From contig JBOGGX010000201.1 of assembly GCA_050744245.1 (NCBI GenBank), forward strand, positions 1 to 25,773: a stretch of DNA of 25,773 nucleotides. Reading direction: 5' to 3'. Position 1 is the stretch's first letter. The number at the start of each line of letters is the position of its first letter. The notes beneath the pieces were generated by a model. It was not told the origin of the DNA and did no database searches. It was given only the letters and a program-made list of their open reading frames with translations. Below are positions 7,898 through 16,428 of the stretch, one piece after another. The DNA comes from JBOGGX01 sp050744245. GTDB taxonomy: Bacteria > Actinomycetota > Acidimicrobiia > Acidimicrobiales > JBOGGX01. The position numbers and the translations under genes were made by a program.

Positions 7898-8836
7898 ATG
7901 GCCAGGGTCGTCGTCACCGGAGGCGCCGGCTTCCTCGGATCGCATCTCTGCGACGCCCTGCTCGACCGGGGCGACGAGGTCGTCTGCATCGACAACCTGG
8001 CCACCGGCCGGATGGCCAACATCGAGCATCTCTTCGGGCGGCCCGGGTTCACCTTCGTGCGCCACGACGTCACCCAGTACATCTGGGTGCCGGGAGAGGT
8101 CGACGCAGTCATGCACCTGGCCAGCCCGGCCTCGCCCATGGACTACCTCGAGCTGCCGATCCAGACGCTCAAGGTGGGCAGCCTGGGCACCCACGCCACC
8201 CTGGGCCTGGCCCGGGCCAAGCACGCCCGCTACTTCCTCGCGTCGACGAGCGAGGTCTACGGCGATCCACAGGTGCACCCGCAACCCGAGACGTACTGGG
8301 GCCACGTCAACCCCATCGGCCCCCGGGGGGTGTACGACGAGGCCAAGCGGTTCGCCGAGGCCATGGCCATGGCGTACCACCACTACCACGGCATGGAGGT
8401 GCGCATCGCCCGCATCTTCAACACGTGCGGTCCCCGGATGCGGCCCGACGACGGTCGGGTCGTCTCGAACCTCCTGGTGCGGGCCATCGCCGGCCAGCCG
8501 CTCACCGTGTACGGGGACGGCGCCCAGACCCGGAGCTTCTGCTATGTCGCCGACACCGTGGCCGGCTTCCTGCTGCTGCTCGACAGCGACATCAACGCGC
8601 CGGTCAACCTCGGCAACCCGCAGGAGCTCACGATCGTCGAGCTCGCTCGCCTCGTCCTGGAGGTCACGCGATCGGATTCGGAGATCGTCTTCGAGCCGCT
8701 GCCGGTCGACGACCCGACCCAGCGCCGCCCCGACATCACGCTCGCTCGTGCGCGGCTGGGCTGGGAGCCGGCGGTGCCCGTTCGCGAGGCGCTGGCGAGG
8801 ACCGCCGAGTACTTCAGGAGCCTGCCCGCCGGCTGA
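7898..8836 (+). CDS. UDP-glucuronate decarboxylase (UDP-xylose synthase type)
   Basis: 312-residue extended short-chain dehydrogenase/epimerase. It has the NAD-binding TGGAGFLGSH (residues 7-16), the active-site LASTSEVYGDP with Ser118, and Tyr146/Lys150 in GPRGVYDEAKRFAEA. The blocks LASPASPMDYLELPIQTLK and ARIFNTCGPRMRPDDGRVV closely follow the UDP-xylose synthase subfamily rather than GalE or dTDP-glucose dehydratases. The expected reaction turns UDP-glucuronate, made by the preceding enzyme, into UDP-xylose. Together the two genes supply a pentose donor for the glycosyltransferases downstream. Length is as usual for bacterial members. A GT2 gene follows 33 bases after the stop, so the set is probably one operon. 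Confidence 0.9.
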   Translation: MARVVVTGGAGFLGSHLCDALLDRGDEVVCIDNLATGRMANIEHLFGRPGFTFVRHDVTQYIWVPGEVDAVMHLASPASPMDYLELPIQTLKVGSLGTHATLGLARAKHARYFLASTSEVYGDPQVHPQPETYWGHVNPIGPRGVYDEAKRFAEAMAMAYHHYHGMEVRIARIFNTCGPRMRPDDGRVVSNLLVRAIAGQPLTVYGDGAQTRSFCYVADTVAGFLLLLDSDINAPVNLGNPQELTIVELARLVLEVTRSDSEIVFEPLPVDDPTQRRPDITLARARLGWEPAVPVREALARTAEYFRSLPAG

Positions 8837-8869
8837 CCTTCGACCGCGACGCGGCGCGGCCGCCTTACC

Positions 8870-9736
8870 ATGCCTGCCGCAGTGGCTCCCGAGCCGTTCT
8901 CCGTGCTGCTCCCCGTGTGGGCCGGCGACGATGTCGAGTTCCTCGGCCGCGCCTTCACCAGCGTGACCACAGAGCAGCACCGCCCTCCGGACGAGGTGGT
9001 GATCGTCCAGGACGGACCCGTGCCCGAGCCGCTCGCCCGGGGCTTGAAGGAACTGGTGAGCGGGTCGACGGTGCCGGTCAACCATGTCGAGCTGCCCGTG
9101 AATCAGGGCCTCGGATGGGCGTTGGAGGCCGGTCTCGCCGCGGCCCAGCACGACATCGTGGCCCGCATGGATGCCGACGACATCGCCCTGCCCGCACGGT
9201 TCGAGCGCCAGGTGCCGATGGTCGAGGACGGCTTCGACATCGTGGGCTCCGCCCTGACCGAGATGGGCCGGGACGAGCACGACCTCCACGGGGTCCGCTG
9301 TCCGCCCGTCGCCCACCGGGAGATCGTTCGGTTCGCCCGGTTCCACTCGCCGTTCAACCACCCGACCGTCGTGCTCCGGCGGTCCGCGGTGGCCCGGGCC
9401 GGCGGCTACGAACACCTGGGCAGCCTCGAGGACTACTGGCTGTGGGTCAGGATGCTGGCCAGCGGAGCCAGGTCGGCGAACGTGGCGCAACCGCTCCTGC
9501 TCTACAGAGTCGGTGCCGGCGCCTACGAGCGTCGGGGTGGATGGCGGTTGGCTCGCTACGAGGTCGACCTGCAGGTCCGGATGCGCCGTCTCGGCTTCAC
9601 CTCTCGGCTCGAGTTCGTTCGAAACGTCCTGCTCCGGGCGACGTGGCGGCTGGTGCCGGTGGCCGCCCGGCGGCCGCTGTACGGGTTCGCGTTCCGGCGC
9701 TCCGGCGGGCAGCTGCCCATCGCCGACCGCAAGTGA
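8870..9736 (+). CDS. Glycosyltransferase family 2
   Basis: 288-residue GT-A fold enzyme without a clear membrane span. The N-terminal FSVLLPVWAGDDVEFLGRAF and VIVQDGP are the nucleotide-binding strands, and the metal-binding DADD (residues 101-104) sits in IVARMDADDIALPARF. The later motif LEDYWLWVRML supplies the acceptor-side acidic residue. Its length and motifs resemble enzymes that add single sugars to lipid-linked cell-surface glycans in the cytosol. Donor and acceptor are not readable; UDP-xylose or UDP-glucuronate from the genes upstream are candidates. Its TGA shares one base with the ATG of the next gene (TGATG), indicating coupled translation. Confidence 0.88.
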   Translation: MPAAVAPEPFSVLLPVWAGDDVEFLGRAFTSVTTEQHRPPDEVVIVQDGPVPEPLARGLKELVSGSTVPVNHVELPVNQGLGWALEAGLAAAQHDIVARMDADDIALPARFERQVPMVEDGFDIVGSALTEMGRDEHDLHGVRCPPVAHREIVRFARFHSPFNHPTVVLRRSAVARAGGYEHLGSLEDYWLWVRMLASGARSANVAQPLLLYRVGAGAYERRGGWRLARYEVDLQVRMRRLGFTSRLEFVRNVLLRATWRLVPVAARRPLYGFAFRRSGGQLPIADRK

Positions 9737-10839
9737 TGCGGGTCGCGGTCACCGTCGAGCAGTCGTGGGCCGAGGTCCCGGGCGGGGCCGCACGGGTGAC
9801 GAACGAGTTGCTCGGGGCGCTGGCGGCGCGACCCGAGCTCGGGGTCGACGTTGTCGGCGTCGCCGCCCGCCACCGCCGGCCTCCTCCGGCGGCGTGGGCG
9901 CCTCCGGTCGCGACGATCGCCCACCTGCCACTGCCGACCCTCGCCATGTTCGAGGGCTGGCACAAGCTGCGGTGGCCACCGGTGGAGCACGCGACGGGCC
10001 CCGTCGACGTTGTCCACGGCACGATCATCGCCGTGCCCGCCTGCCGGGCCCCGCTGGTGCTCACCGTCCACGACCTGTCGTTCCTGGCCTACCCGGAGCA
10101 CTTCACCCGCCGGGGCGTCCGCTTCTTCCGAAGGGCCCTCAAACTCGCTCGTCGGGAGCCCAGACTGGTCACCTGCCCATCGCAGGCGACGATGAACGAG
10201 TGTCTGGCTGCCGGGTTTGACCCGGATCGTCTGCGGCTCGTGCCGTATGGAGTGCGGGCGACGCCGGCCTCCAAGGCCGACGTCGAGGAGGCCCGTCGGC
10301 GTCACCGACTGGGGCGTCCGTACGTCCTGTTCTGCGGGACCGTCGAACCTCGAAAGAACCTGCCTCGCGTGATCGAGGCCTTCCGCCGCGCTGATCGGGC
10401 CGGCCTCGATCTGGTCCTGGCCGGTCCGCAGGGCTGGAACGAGCAGATCGACGCCCTGCTCGGGCGGCTCGGCCACCGCGCTCACGCTCTCGGTTTCGTC
10501 CCAGCCGGCGACCTCGGTCCGCTCTATGCCGGTGCGACCGTCGTGGTCTATCCGAGCCTGCGCGAGGGCTTCGGGTTGCCGGTCCTGGAGGCCATGGCCC
10601 AGGGCGCCCCCGTGGTGACCTCGCTCGGCACATCGACCGAGGAGGTGGCGGGCGACGCCGCCCTCCTCGTCGACCCGCTCGATGTCGATGCCATCGCCGC
10701 CGCGATCACCCAGGTCGTCGACCGGCCGGATCTGGCCGAGCGGCTGGCCGATGCCGGACGGGCCCGGGCCGCGACGTTTACCTGGGACCGCACGGCCGAG
10801 TTGATGGCCGCGGTGTACACCGAGGCTGTCGACCAGTGA
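9736..10839 (+). CDS. Glycosyltransferase family 4 (first)
   Basis: 367-residue GT-B fold retaining glycosyltransferase. The N-terminal domain opens MRVAVTVEQSWAEVPGGAAR, with a glycine-rich acceptor loop and VLTVHDLSFLAYPEHFT. The C-terminal domain opens at YVLFCGTVEPRKNLPRVIEA, with donor-binding Lys207. The EX7E motif is Glu277 to Glu285 in REGFGLPVLEAMAQGAPVV. These features match cytosolic enzymes that extend lipid-linked oligosaccharides from nucleotide sugars, often mannosyl- or glucosyltransferases. The gene overlaps the GT2 stop by one base and its own stop overlaps the next GTG by four (GTGA positions 10836-10839), so the three glycosyltransferases are translationally linked. Confidence 0.92.
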   Translation: MRVAVTVEQSWAEVPGGAARVTNELLGALAARPELGVDVVGVAARHRRPPPAAWAPPVATIAHLPLPTLAMFEGWHKLRWPPVEHATGPVDVVHGTIIAVPACRAPLVLTVHDLSFLAYPEHFTRRGVRFFRRALKLARREPRLVTCPSQATMNECLAAGFDPDRLRLVPYGVRATPASKADVEEARRRHRLGRPYVLFCGTVEPRKNLPRVIEAFRRADRAGLDLVLAGPQGWNEQIDALLGRLGHRAHALGFVPAGDLGPLYAGATVVVYPSLREGFGLPVLEAMAQGAPVVTSLGTSTEEVAGDAALLVDPLDVDAIAAAITQVVDRPDLAERLADAGRARAATFTWDRTAELMAAVYTEAVDQ

Positions 10840-11957
10840 GCGGCCTGCGGGTCGGCGTCAACCTCCTCTACCTCAAGCCGGGTCGCGTCGGCGGCACCGA
10901 GGACTATGTGCGCCGCCTGCTGGGGGCACTCGACACCGAGGCGGCCGACGAGGTCGAGCTCACCCTGTTCGTGAACCGTCGCTTCCCGGCGGCCTACCCG
11001 GAGCTCGCGGCAGCCCACGAGACGATCGTGGCGCCCACCTCCGGAGACCACCCGCCGGCCCGGATCGCGTTGGAGGCGACCTGGCTGGCCCGGGCCAGCG
11101 CTCGGCGGCGCCTCGACCTCGTCCACCACCCGGCCAACACGATTCCTCACGTGGTGACCCGGCCGGCCGTGGTCTCGATCCACGACCTGCAGCCGATCGT
11201 CCGGCCCCAGGACTTCGGCCGGGTGAAGTCCGCGTACCTGAAGCGCCGCCTCGGCCCTTCGGCTCGGAAGGCGCGCCTCGTCGCCACGCTCAGCGACTAC
11301 GTGCGCCGGCTCGTCATCGACCGCTTCGACCTCGAACCGGACCGGGTCATGGTGGTACCAGGGCCCATTGACCTGCCAAAGGACGTGCCGCCGGACAACC
11401 CAGCCAACGCCGGCGCGCCGCTGTTCGTGTACCCCGCGATCACCCATCCCCACAAGAACCACGTCATGCTGATCAGGGCGTTCCGCGAGGTGGCTCAGGT
11501 GAATCCCGAGGTGTCGCTCGTCCTCACCGGGGGAGCTGGTTCCGATGAGCCCGAGGTGCGGCGCGAGATCGCCCGGCTCCGGCTCGAGGCTCGGATTCGG
11601 CGGCCGGGGCGCATTCCCCGGCCCGACCTCGACGGGCTCCTCCGCCGGGCCACGGCGCTCACGTTTCCCTCCCGCCACGAGGGCTACGGGCTCCCGGTCG
11701 CCGAGGCCATGGCGCTGGGCTGCCCCGTGATCGCGTCGGACACCACCGCCCTGCCCGAGGTGGTCGGAGACGCCGGCCTGCTGGTCGACCCGGACGACGT
11801 GGACGGCTGGGCGGCGGCCATGACCCGGCTGCTCGACGACCAGAACCTCCGGTCACGGCTCGCCGCCGCCGGGCGACGGCGGGTGGCGTGGCTCACCCCG
11901 GCCGAGACGGCACGGCGCATGGTGGCCGCGTACCGGTCGGCGCTCGCCAGCGGATAG
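10836..11957 (+). CDS. Glycosyltransferase family 4 (second)
   Basis: 373-residue GT-B enzyme, same family as the preceding gene but clearly diverged. The N-terminus GLRVGVNLLYLKPGRVGGTE carries the glycine acceptor loop. VSIHDLQPIVRPQDFG is the inter-domain region. The C-terminal domain shows FVYPAITHPHKNHVMLIRAF, where HPHKN replaces the PRKN of its neighbour, and an EX7E motif at Glu282 and Glu290 (HEGYGLPVAEAMALGCPVI). The GTG start lies inside the upstream stop (four-base overlap). It probably adds a different sugar in the same glycan pathway. The two tandem copies plausibly act in sequence; specificity is not readable. Confidence 0.92.
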   Translation: MSGLRVGVNLLYLKPGRVGGTEDYVRRLLGALDTEAADEVELTLFVNRRFPAAYPELAAAHETIVAPTSGDHPPARIALEATWLARASARRRLDLVHHPANTIPHVVTRPAVVSIHDLQPIVRPQDFGRVKSAYLKRRLGPSARKARLVATLSDYVRRLVIDRFDLEPDRVMVVPGPIDLPKDVPPDNPANAGAPLFVYPAITHPHKNHVMLIRAFREVAQVNPEVSLVLTGGAGSDEPEVRREIARLRLEARIRRPGRIPRPDLDGLLRRATALTFPSRHEGYGLPVAEAMALGCPVIASDTTALPEVVGDAGLLVDPDDVDGWAAAMTRLLDDQNLRSRLAAAGRRRVAWLTPAETARRMVAAYRSALASG

Positions 11958-11996
11958 CGTGGTTCGCCCTTGACCATGACGACCACGGGATGAGCG

Positions 11997-12749
11997 ATGG
12001 GTAAGGCTTCTTCGTCGAAAAAGGTGGCCCGAGCGGCGCGGGCCGCGGGCGGCAAGCGGGTGGGGCAGCGCCGCAACATCGGCTTTCCGCTCATCATCAT
12101 CGTCGTCCTCCTCGGCGGCTTCGGCCTCATCGCGTACGCCGCCACCGAGCGGCGGGCCGTCGCCCAGCCGCTCACGACCGACCACTGGCACGCCGCCTAC
12201 CGCATCAACATCTGCGGCACCGTGCAGCCCCCCGACAACGACTTCAACGGGCAGGACCTGACCGGGATCCACACCCACGGCGACAACGTGATCCACATCC
12301 ATCCGTTCCTCGACAGCGCCGCCGGCCACAACGCCGACCTCGGACGGTTCTTCGACACGATCAACCTCGAGGTCACCGACACGACGATCGTGCTGCCCGA
12401 CGGCACCACCTTCGAGGAGGGCACCGACACGTGCGAGGACGAGGACGCCCGCGTGGTCGTCGCACGTTGGGACAGCGCGGAGCAGGCCGCGAGCGGCGAG
12501 AACCCGTCGCAGATCTACACCGACGACTTCGACAACATCCGGTTCCGCAACGACCGGGAGGCGTTCACCATCGCGTTCCTGCCCGAGGACGCCGCCATCC
12601 CTGCCCCCGACAGCGTCCCAACGCTCGACCAGCTCAGTGATGTCGTTCAGTCGCCAACGGCATCCACGACCACCCTGCCCGGTGCGACGACGACGGTGCC
12701 GACCGACACCACCCTTCCGGCGGAGACCACGACCACTGCGCTCGGATGA
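11997..12749 (+). CDS. Membrane-anchored His-rich protein of unknown function
   Basis: 250 residues. A lysine/arginine-rich cytosolic tail (1-27) is followed by one hydrophobic helix (about 29-49) and an extracytoplasmic domain, giving N-in C-out topology. Two histidine clusters stand out: DHWHAAYRINICG (His63, His65) and GIHTHGDNVIHIHPF (His92, 94, 100, 102), plus His111 and two cysteines (73, 146) that could pair. Such spacing suggests metal binding, but no catalytic family is recognised. The last ~35 residues are a Thr/Pro-rich tail ending TTTTALG, typical of actinobacterial low-complexity wall-spanning tails. Its TGA overlaps the next ATG (ATGA, 12746-12749), so it is translated with the nucleotidyltransferase and may act in the same glycan pathway. 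The function is unknown. Confidence 0.85.
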   Translation: MGKASSSKKVARAARAAGGKRVGQRRNIGFPLIIIVVLLGGFGLIAYAATERRAVAQPLTTDHWHAAYRINICGTVQPPDNDFNGQDLTGIHTHGDNVIHIHPFLDSAAGHNADLGRFFDTINLEVTDTTIVLPDGTTFEEGTDTCEDEDARVVVARWDSAEQAASGENPSQIYTDDFDNIRFRNDREAFTIAFLPEDAAIPAPDSVPTLDQLSDVVQSPTASTTTLPGATTTVPTDTTLPAETTTTALG

Positions 12750-13708
12750 GGGCGGTCGTCCTCGTCGGCGGGTTCGGCACCCGCCTCCGACCGCTGACGA
12801 ACACGGTGCCGAAGCAGATGCTGCCGATCGTCGACCGGCCCATGATCGAGTGGGTGGTCGGTCACCTCGTGGACCACGACGTCGACGACGTGGTGTTGGC
12901 CCTCGGCTACCGACCCGACGCGTTCCAGGACCGCTATCCCGACGGGCGCTGCGCCGGCGCCGACCTGCATTATTCGGTCGAGTCCGAGCCACTCGGAACG
13001 GCCGGTGCCATCAGGTTCGCGGCGACGGACGCCGGCATCGACGACACCTTCATCGTCGTGAACGGCGACGTGCTCACCGACCTGGACCTGTCGGCCATGG
13101 TTGCGGTCCATGCATCGCATGGCGGCGAGGCCACCATCGCCCTCCACGAGGTCGACGACCCTTCCCGCTACGGCGTGGTCGACCTCGACGCCGGCGGCCG
13201 GGTGCGGCGCTTCGTCGAGAAGCCGGCCCGGGAGGAGGCGCCCAGTCACCTCATCAACGCCGGGACCTATGTGCTCGACCCGTCGGTGCTGGAGCGGATC
13301 CCGTTCGGCCGCGGCGTCTCGATCGAGCGTGAGACGTTCCCCGAGCTCGCGGCCGATGGTGCGATGTGGGCGGTCAACGACGACGGGGTCTACTGGATCG
13401 ATACCGGTACCCCAGAGGACTACCTCCAGGTCCAGCTCGACCTGATCGATGGCCGCCGGCCCGTCCGGATCGACGGGATCGACCCCACCGCCGTTGTGCA
13501 CCCGGAAGCGATCGTCCGCCGATCCGTGGCCGGAGCGCACACGGTCATCGAGCGAAGGGCCGAGTTGTGCGACTCCGTCATCATGACCGGTGCCCGCATC
13601 GGGGCCGGGGCCAGCGTGAGGGGCGCCCTTGTCGGACCCTTCGAGGTCGTGCCCGACGGTCAGGTCATCGAGCCAGGAGCCGTGCTCGCGCGCGACCAAA
13701 TGGCGTGA
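12746..13708 (+). CDS. Sugar-1-phosphate nucleotidyltransferase, mannose-1-phosphate guanylyltransferase-like
   Basis: 320-residue nucleotidyltransferase. The N-terminal signature is VVLVGGFGTRLRPLTNTVPK (Gly-rich loop, Arg13, Lys23). The metal-binding Asp108 lies in VVNGDVLTDLDL, and RRFVEKPAREE is the sugar-phosphate region. The block INAGTYVLDPSVLERIPFG and the following SIERETFPELAADG resemble the GDP-mannose pyrophosphorylase (ManB/ManC-like) subgroup more than RmlA or GalU, from memory of those families. After about residue 245, hexapeptide-type repeats (HPEAIVRRS, GARIGAGASVRG) form a short left-handed beta-helix. The predicted product is an NDP-sugar, most likely GDP-mannose; dTDP- or UDP-glucose is not excluded. 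It would feed the glycosyltransferases around it. Confidence 0.85.
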   Translation: MRAVVLVGGFGTRLRPLTNTVPKQMLPIVDRPMIEWVVGHLVDHDVDDVVLALGYRPDAFQDRYPDGRCAGADLHYSVESEPLGTAGAIRFAATDAGIDDTFIVVNGDVLTDLDLSAMVAVHASHGGEATIALHEVDDPSRYGVVDLDAGGRVRRFVEKPAREEAPSHLINAGTYVLDPSVLERIPFGRGVSIERETFPELAADGAMWAVNDDGVYWIDTGTPEDYLQVQLDLIDGRRPVRIDGIDPTAVVHPEAIVRRSVAGAHTVIERRAELCDSVIMTGARIGAGASVRGALVGPFEVVPDGQVIEPGAVLARDQMA

Positions 13709-13758
13709 AGCGCCGCGACCTCGAGCATCAACGCTTCTGACCCAAACTGTCGTTTGAC

Positions 13759-13764
13759 TACGCT
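13759..13764 (+). promoter_or_regulatory. Possible near-leaderless -10 element of the GT2-GH26 gene
   Basis: TACGCT (TANNNT) ends eight bases before ATG 13773, and no Shine-Dalgarno lies between. A small hairpin (CAAAC 13743-13747, GTTTG 13752-13756, four-base loop) precedes it and could be a weak operator or the end of the preceding transcript. Suggestive only. Confidence 0.3.
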
Positions 13765-13772
13765 GCGCGGCG

Positions 13773-16424
13773 ATGTGGCGGCGGGCTCAGCGGGCGGGTA
13801 ACCACACGCAGGTCGTGTCCGCTGGTATCAGGCGCCGACCGAGCCGCGTCAGACTGTGCATGGGCAGAGTGCTTTCGGTCGTCGCCATCCTCGCCGGCGT
13901 TCGCTACTTCTCTTGGCGGTTCGGCACGCTCGACGGCACGGGCCCCTTGGGGGTGGCCTTCCTCGCCGTCGAGCTGATCTCGTTCGTAGGGCTCGTCATG
14001 ATTTCCCTCGTCCTGCTGCGCAGCCGGTGGCGGGCCGGACCGTCCGAGCCGCCCGGCGGGACCCTCGACATCTTCATCACGGTCTGCGGCGAACCGGTCG
14101 AGATGGTCGAGCGCACGTTGGTGGCGGCCAAGGCCATCAGCTATCCGCACCGCACCTACATCCTCAACGACGGGGCCATCGCCCGGAAGCCGGGCTGGGA
14201 GGAGATCGACGCCCTCGCCGCCCGTCACGGCGTCACCTGCCTGACCAGGACGACGGGCGGCCGGGGCAAGGCGGCCAACCTCAACCACGCCCTGGCCCAC
14301 ACCGACGGCGAGTTCATTGCCACCATCGACGCCGATCACATCGCCCACGACGACCTGGCCGACCAGACGCTGGGCTACCTGGCCGACGGCGACGTCGCCT
14401 TCGTGTGCTCACTCCAGAGCTTCAGCAGCGACGACCACGACACGCTGAACAACGAGGAGAGGTTCTTCTATCGGTCGCTGCAGCCGGCCAAGGACGCAGA
14501 CGGCTGCGCCATGTCGTGCGGCAACGGGACCGTCTACCGGAGGGCGGCGCTCGACTCGGTTGGCGGCTTCAGCGAGTGGAACCTGGTCGAGGACCTCCAC
14601 ACCTCCTACCTGCTCCACGCCAAGGGCTGGCGGAGCGTCTACCACCCTCGGGCGCTCACCCACGGCACGGCGCCGCTCACCGCCGCCGAGTACCTCAACC
14701 AACGGCTGCAGTGGGCGACCGACAGCCTGCGGATCCTCCTCTTCGACAACCCGCTGCGGCGTCGCGGTCTGTCGTGGCGTCATCGGCTGCACTACTTCCA
14801 CACGACGAGCAGCTACCTGTTCAACGCCTGCCAGGCCGCCTTCATCGTCGCCCCGTCGCTGTACCTGCTCTGGGGGGTCTCGGTGGTCGACGCCCCATCG
14901 GTGTCGACCTACATCAGCTACTCCGCTCCCTTCCTCTTGGCGCTCGCGCTCTTTCTCGTGGCCCACACCGGCGTCCGCGGCGCGATCCGCACGGTGCAGA
15001 GCGCGCTGTTCGCCTCGCCCGTGTACCTGTTCGCCATCGTGAGGGCCACGACCGGCATCCGGTTCCGGAGCCGGGTGACGAACAAGGACCGTCAGAAGCG
15101 GTTCTCGGTGCTGATGCTGCCGCAGGCGATCGGGTTCGTGCTGGCCGGCGCGAGCATCGTGCAGACCCTCGGAGGCGGGCCGCGGTACTCCGTCATCGCC
15201 CTGTTCTGGTGCGGCTACGTCGGCTTCCAGTTGGCGGCGCCCCTGCTCGCCCTCACCGAACGCCAGTTGGTGACCAGCAGCGCCCGTCAGATCGTCCGAT
15301 TCGGTGTCGTGTCGCTGGCGCTGCCGGCACTGTTCGTCGGCCCGATCGACTCATCGCCCACCGGGCGCACCGCCCTCGCCATGCCGGCCTCGTCGGATGC
15401 GACCGAGGCGGCCGCGCCCCTGTGGCGGACCAGGGTCCCGTCGGCCACGTCGTCCCCGAAACTCTTCGAGCTCGAGCCGCCCGAGCAGGGCGCCTACTTC
15501 GGCGTGGCCAACCCCAACCTGTTGAGCGCTCCCACCGCCGTCGACGAATGGACCGCCGAGCACGGCCATCGGCCGCAGATCGTCCAGTGGTTCCAGCAGT
15601 GGGGCAGCAACGAGACCCGGTTCAGGGGCGACTGGTTGGATCTCGTGACCGCCCAGGGCGCGGTGCCCATGATCACGTGGGAGCCGTGGGCCAAGCCGCC
15701 AGGTGCCTACGCCGATCCGGATCAACCCGGCGCACGTCTCGAGCTCATGGTGAACGGCACCTACGACGACTACATCGACACGTGGGCCGAGGGCGCAGCC
15801 ACCTACGGCCGGCCGGTCATCATCAGGTTCATGCAGGAGATGAACGGCTGGTGGTACCCGTGGTCGATCACCGAGAACGGCAACACGCCCGAGCTCTTCG
15901 TCCAGGCCTGGCGCCACGTGCACGACCGGTTCGTGCAGGCCGGCGCCCACAACGTCTCGTGGGTGTGGTCGATGAACGCCGCCGGTGGCGAAGGTGTGGC
16001 CGAGATCGACCCGGCGAGGTTCTACCCTGGACCGGAGTTCGTCGATTGGGTCTCGTACTCCGGCTTCAACTGGGGTGCGGCGGAGGAGTGGTCGACGTGG
16101 AAGAGCGCCGACGAGATCCTCCGGTCGACCTACGACACCCTCGCGGCGTTCGGCAAGCCGATCATGATCTCCGAGATCGGCACGGTGCCGATGGGAGGGG
16201 ACGAGGCGGCCTGGATCCGCGACGCCATGGCCGGCTTTGCGCGCGACTATCCGCTGCTGAAGGCGGTCGTCTGGTTCGACACACCCTATGAGGGCGAGAT
16301 CGACTTCAGCCTGGTGGGCGCCTCGGCCGCCGCCATGAGCGATGCGGTGGCGGCGCCCCACTGGAGTGCGAGCCCGGTGATCGTCTCGCTCGAGCCCACG
16401 ATCACCCGGCGCGGGCCCAACTGA
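13773..16424 (+). CDS. Membrane GT2 polysaccharide synthase fused to a GH26 glycanase
   Basis: 883-residue fusion. An Arg-rich tail and two helices (about 31-48, 60-82) precede a cytosolic cellulose-synthase-like GT2 domain (about 97-330): NDG at 132-134, DAD at 186-188 in TIDADHIA, VED at 272-274, and QRLQW at 310-314 in place of the usual QxxRW. Helices follow at about 348-370, 380-398, 447-467, 472-493 and 508-524, with an interfacial segment 408-425. FRSRVTNKD (431-439) resembles the FxVTxK gating loop of cellulose synthases. There is no PilZ domain. Residues ~570-870 are a GH26 domain (beta-mannanase/beta-glycanase clan) with acid/base Glu689 (RFMQEMNGWWYPW) and nucleophile Glu801 (IMISEIGT). 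Counting five helices after the cytosolic gating side places GH26 outside the membrane. Predicted role: polymerise, export and trim a beta-glycan, possibly mannan given GH26 and the ManB-like neighbour. Confidence 0.9.
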   Translation: MWRRAQRAGNHTQVVSAGIRRRPSRVRLCMGRVLSVVAILAGVRYFSWRFGTLDGTGPLGVAFLAVELISFVGLVMISLVLLRSRWRAGPSEPPGGTLDIFITVCGEPVEMVERTLVAAKAISYPHRTYILNDGAIARKPGWEEIDALAARHGVTCLTRTTGGRGKAANLNHALAHTDGEFIATIDADHIAHDDLADQTLGYLADGDVAFVCSLQSFSSDDHDTLNNEERFFYRSLQPAKDADGCAMSCGNGTVYRRAALDSVGGFSEWNLVEDLHTSYLLHAKGWRSVYHPRALTHGTAPLTAAEYLNQRLQWATDSLRILLFDNPLRRRGLSWRHRLHYFHTTSSYLFNACQAAFIVAPSLYLLWGVSVVDAPSVSTYISYSAPFLLALALFLVAHTGVRGAIRTVQSALFASPVYLFAIVRATTGIRFRSRVTNKDRQKRFSVLMLPQAIGFVLAGASIVQTLGGGPRYSVIALFWCGYVGFQLAAPLLALTERQLVTSSARQIVRFGVVSLALPALFVGPIDSSPTGRTALAMPASSDATEAAAPLWRTRVPSATSSPKLFELEPPEQGAYFGVANPNLLSAPTAVDEWTAEHGHRPQIVQWFQQWGSNETRFRGDWLDLVTAQGAVPMITWEPWAKPPGAYADPDQPGARLELMVNGTYDDYIDTWAEGAATYGRPVIIRFMQEMNGWWYPWSITENGNTPELFVQAWRHVHDRFVQAGAHNVSWVWSMNAAGGEGVAEIDPARFYPGPEFVDWVSYSGFNWGAAEEWSTWKSADEILRSTYDTLAAFGKPIMISEIGTVPMGGDEAAWIRDAMAGFARDYPLLKAVVWFDTPYEGEIDFSLVGASAAAMSDAVAAPHWSASPVIVSLEPTITRRGPN

Positions 16425-16428
16425 CACG

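Noticed and set aside
13856..16291. 811-codon plus-strand frame overlapping the GT2-GH26 gene
   Set aside because: The product is an Arg/Pro/Gly-rich shadow with no motifs, while the other frame has complete GT2 and GH26 signatures.
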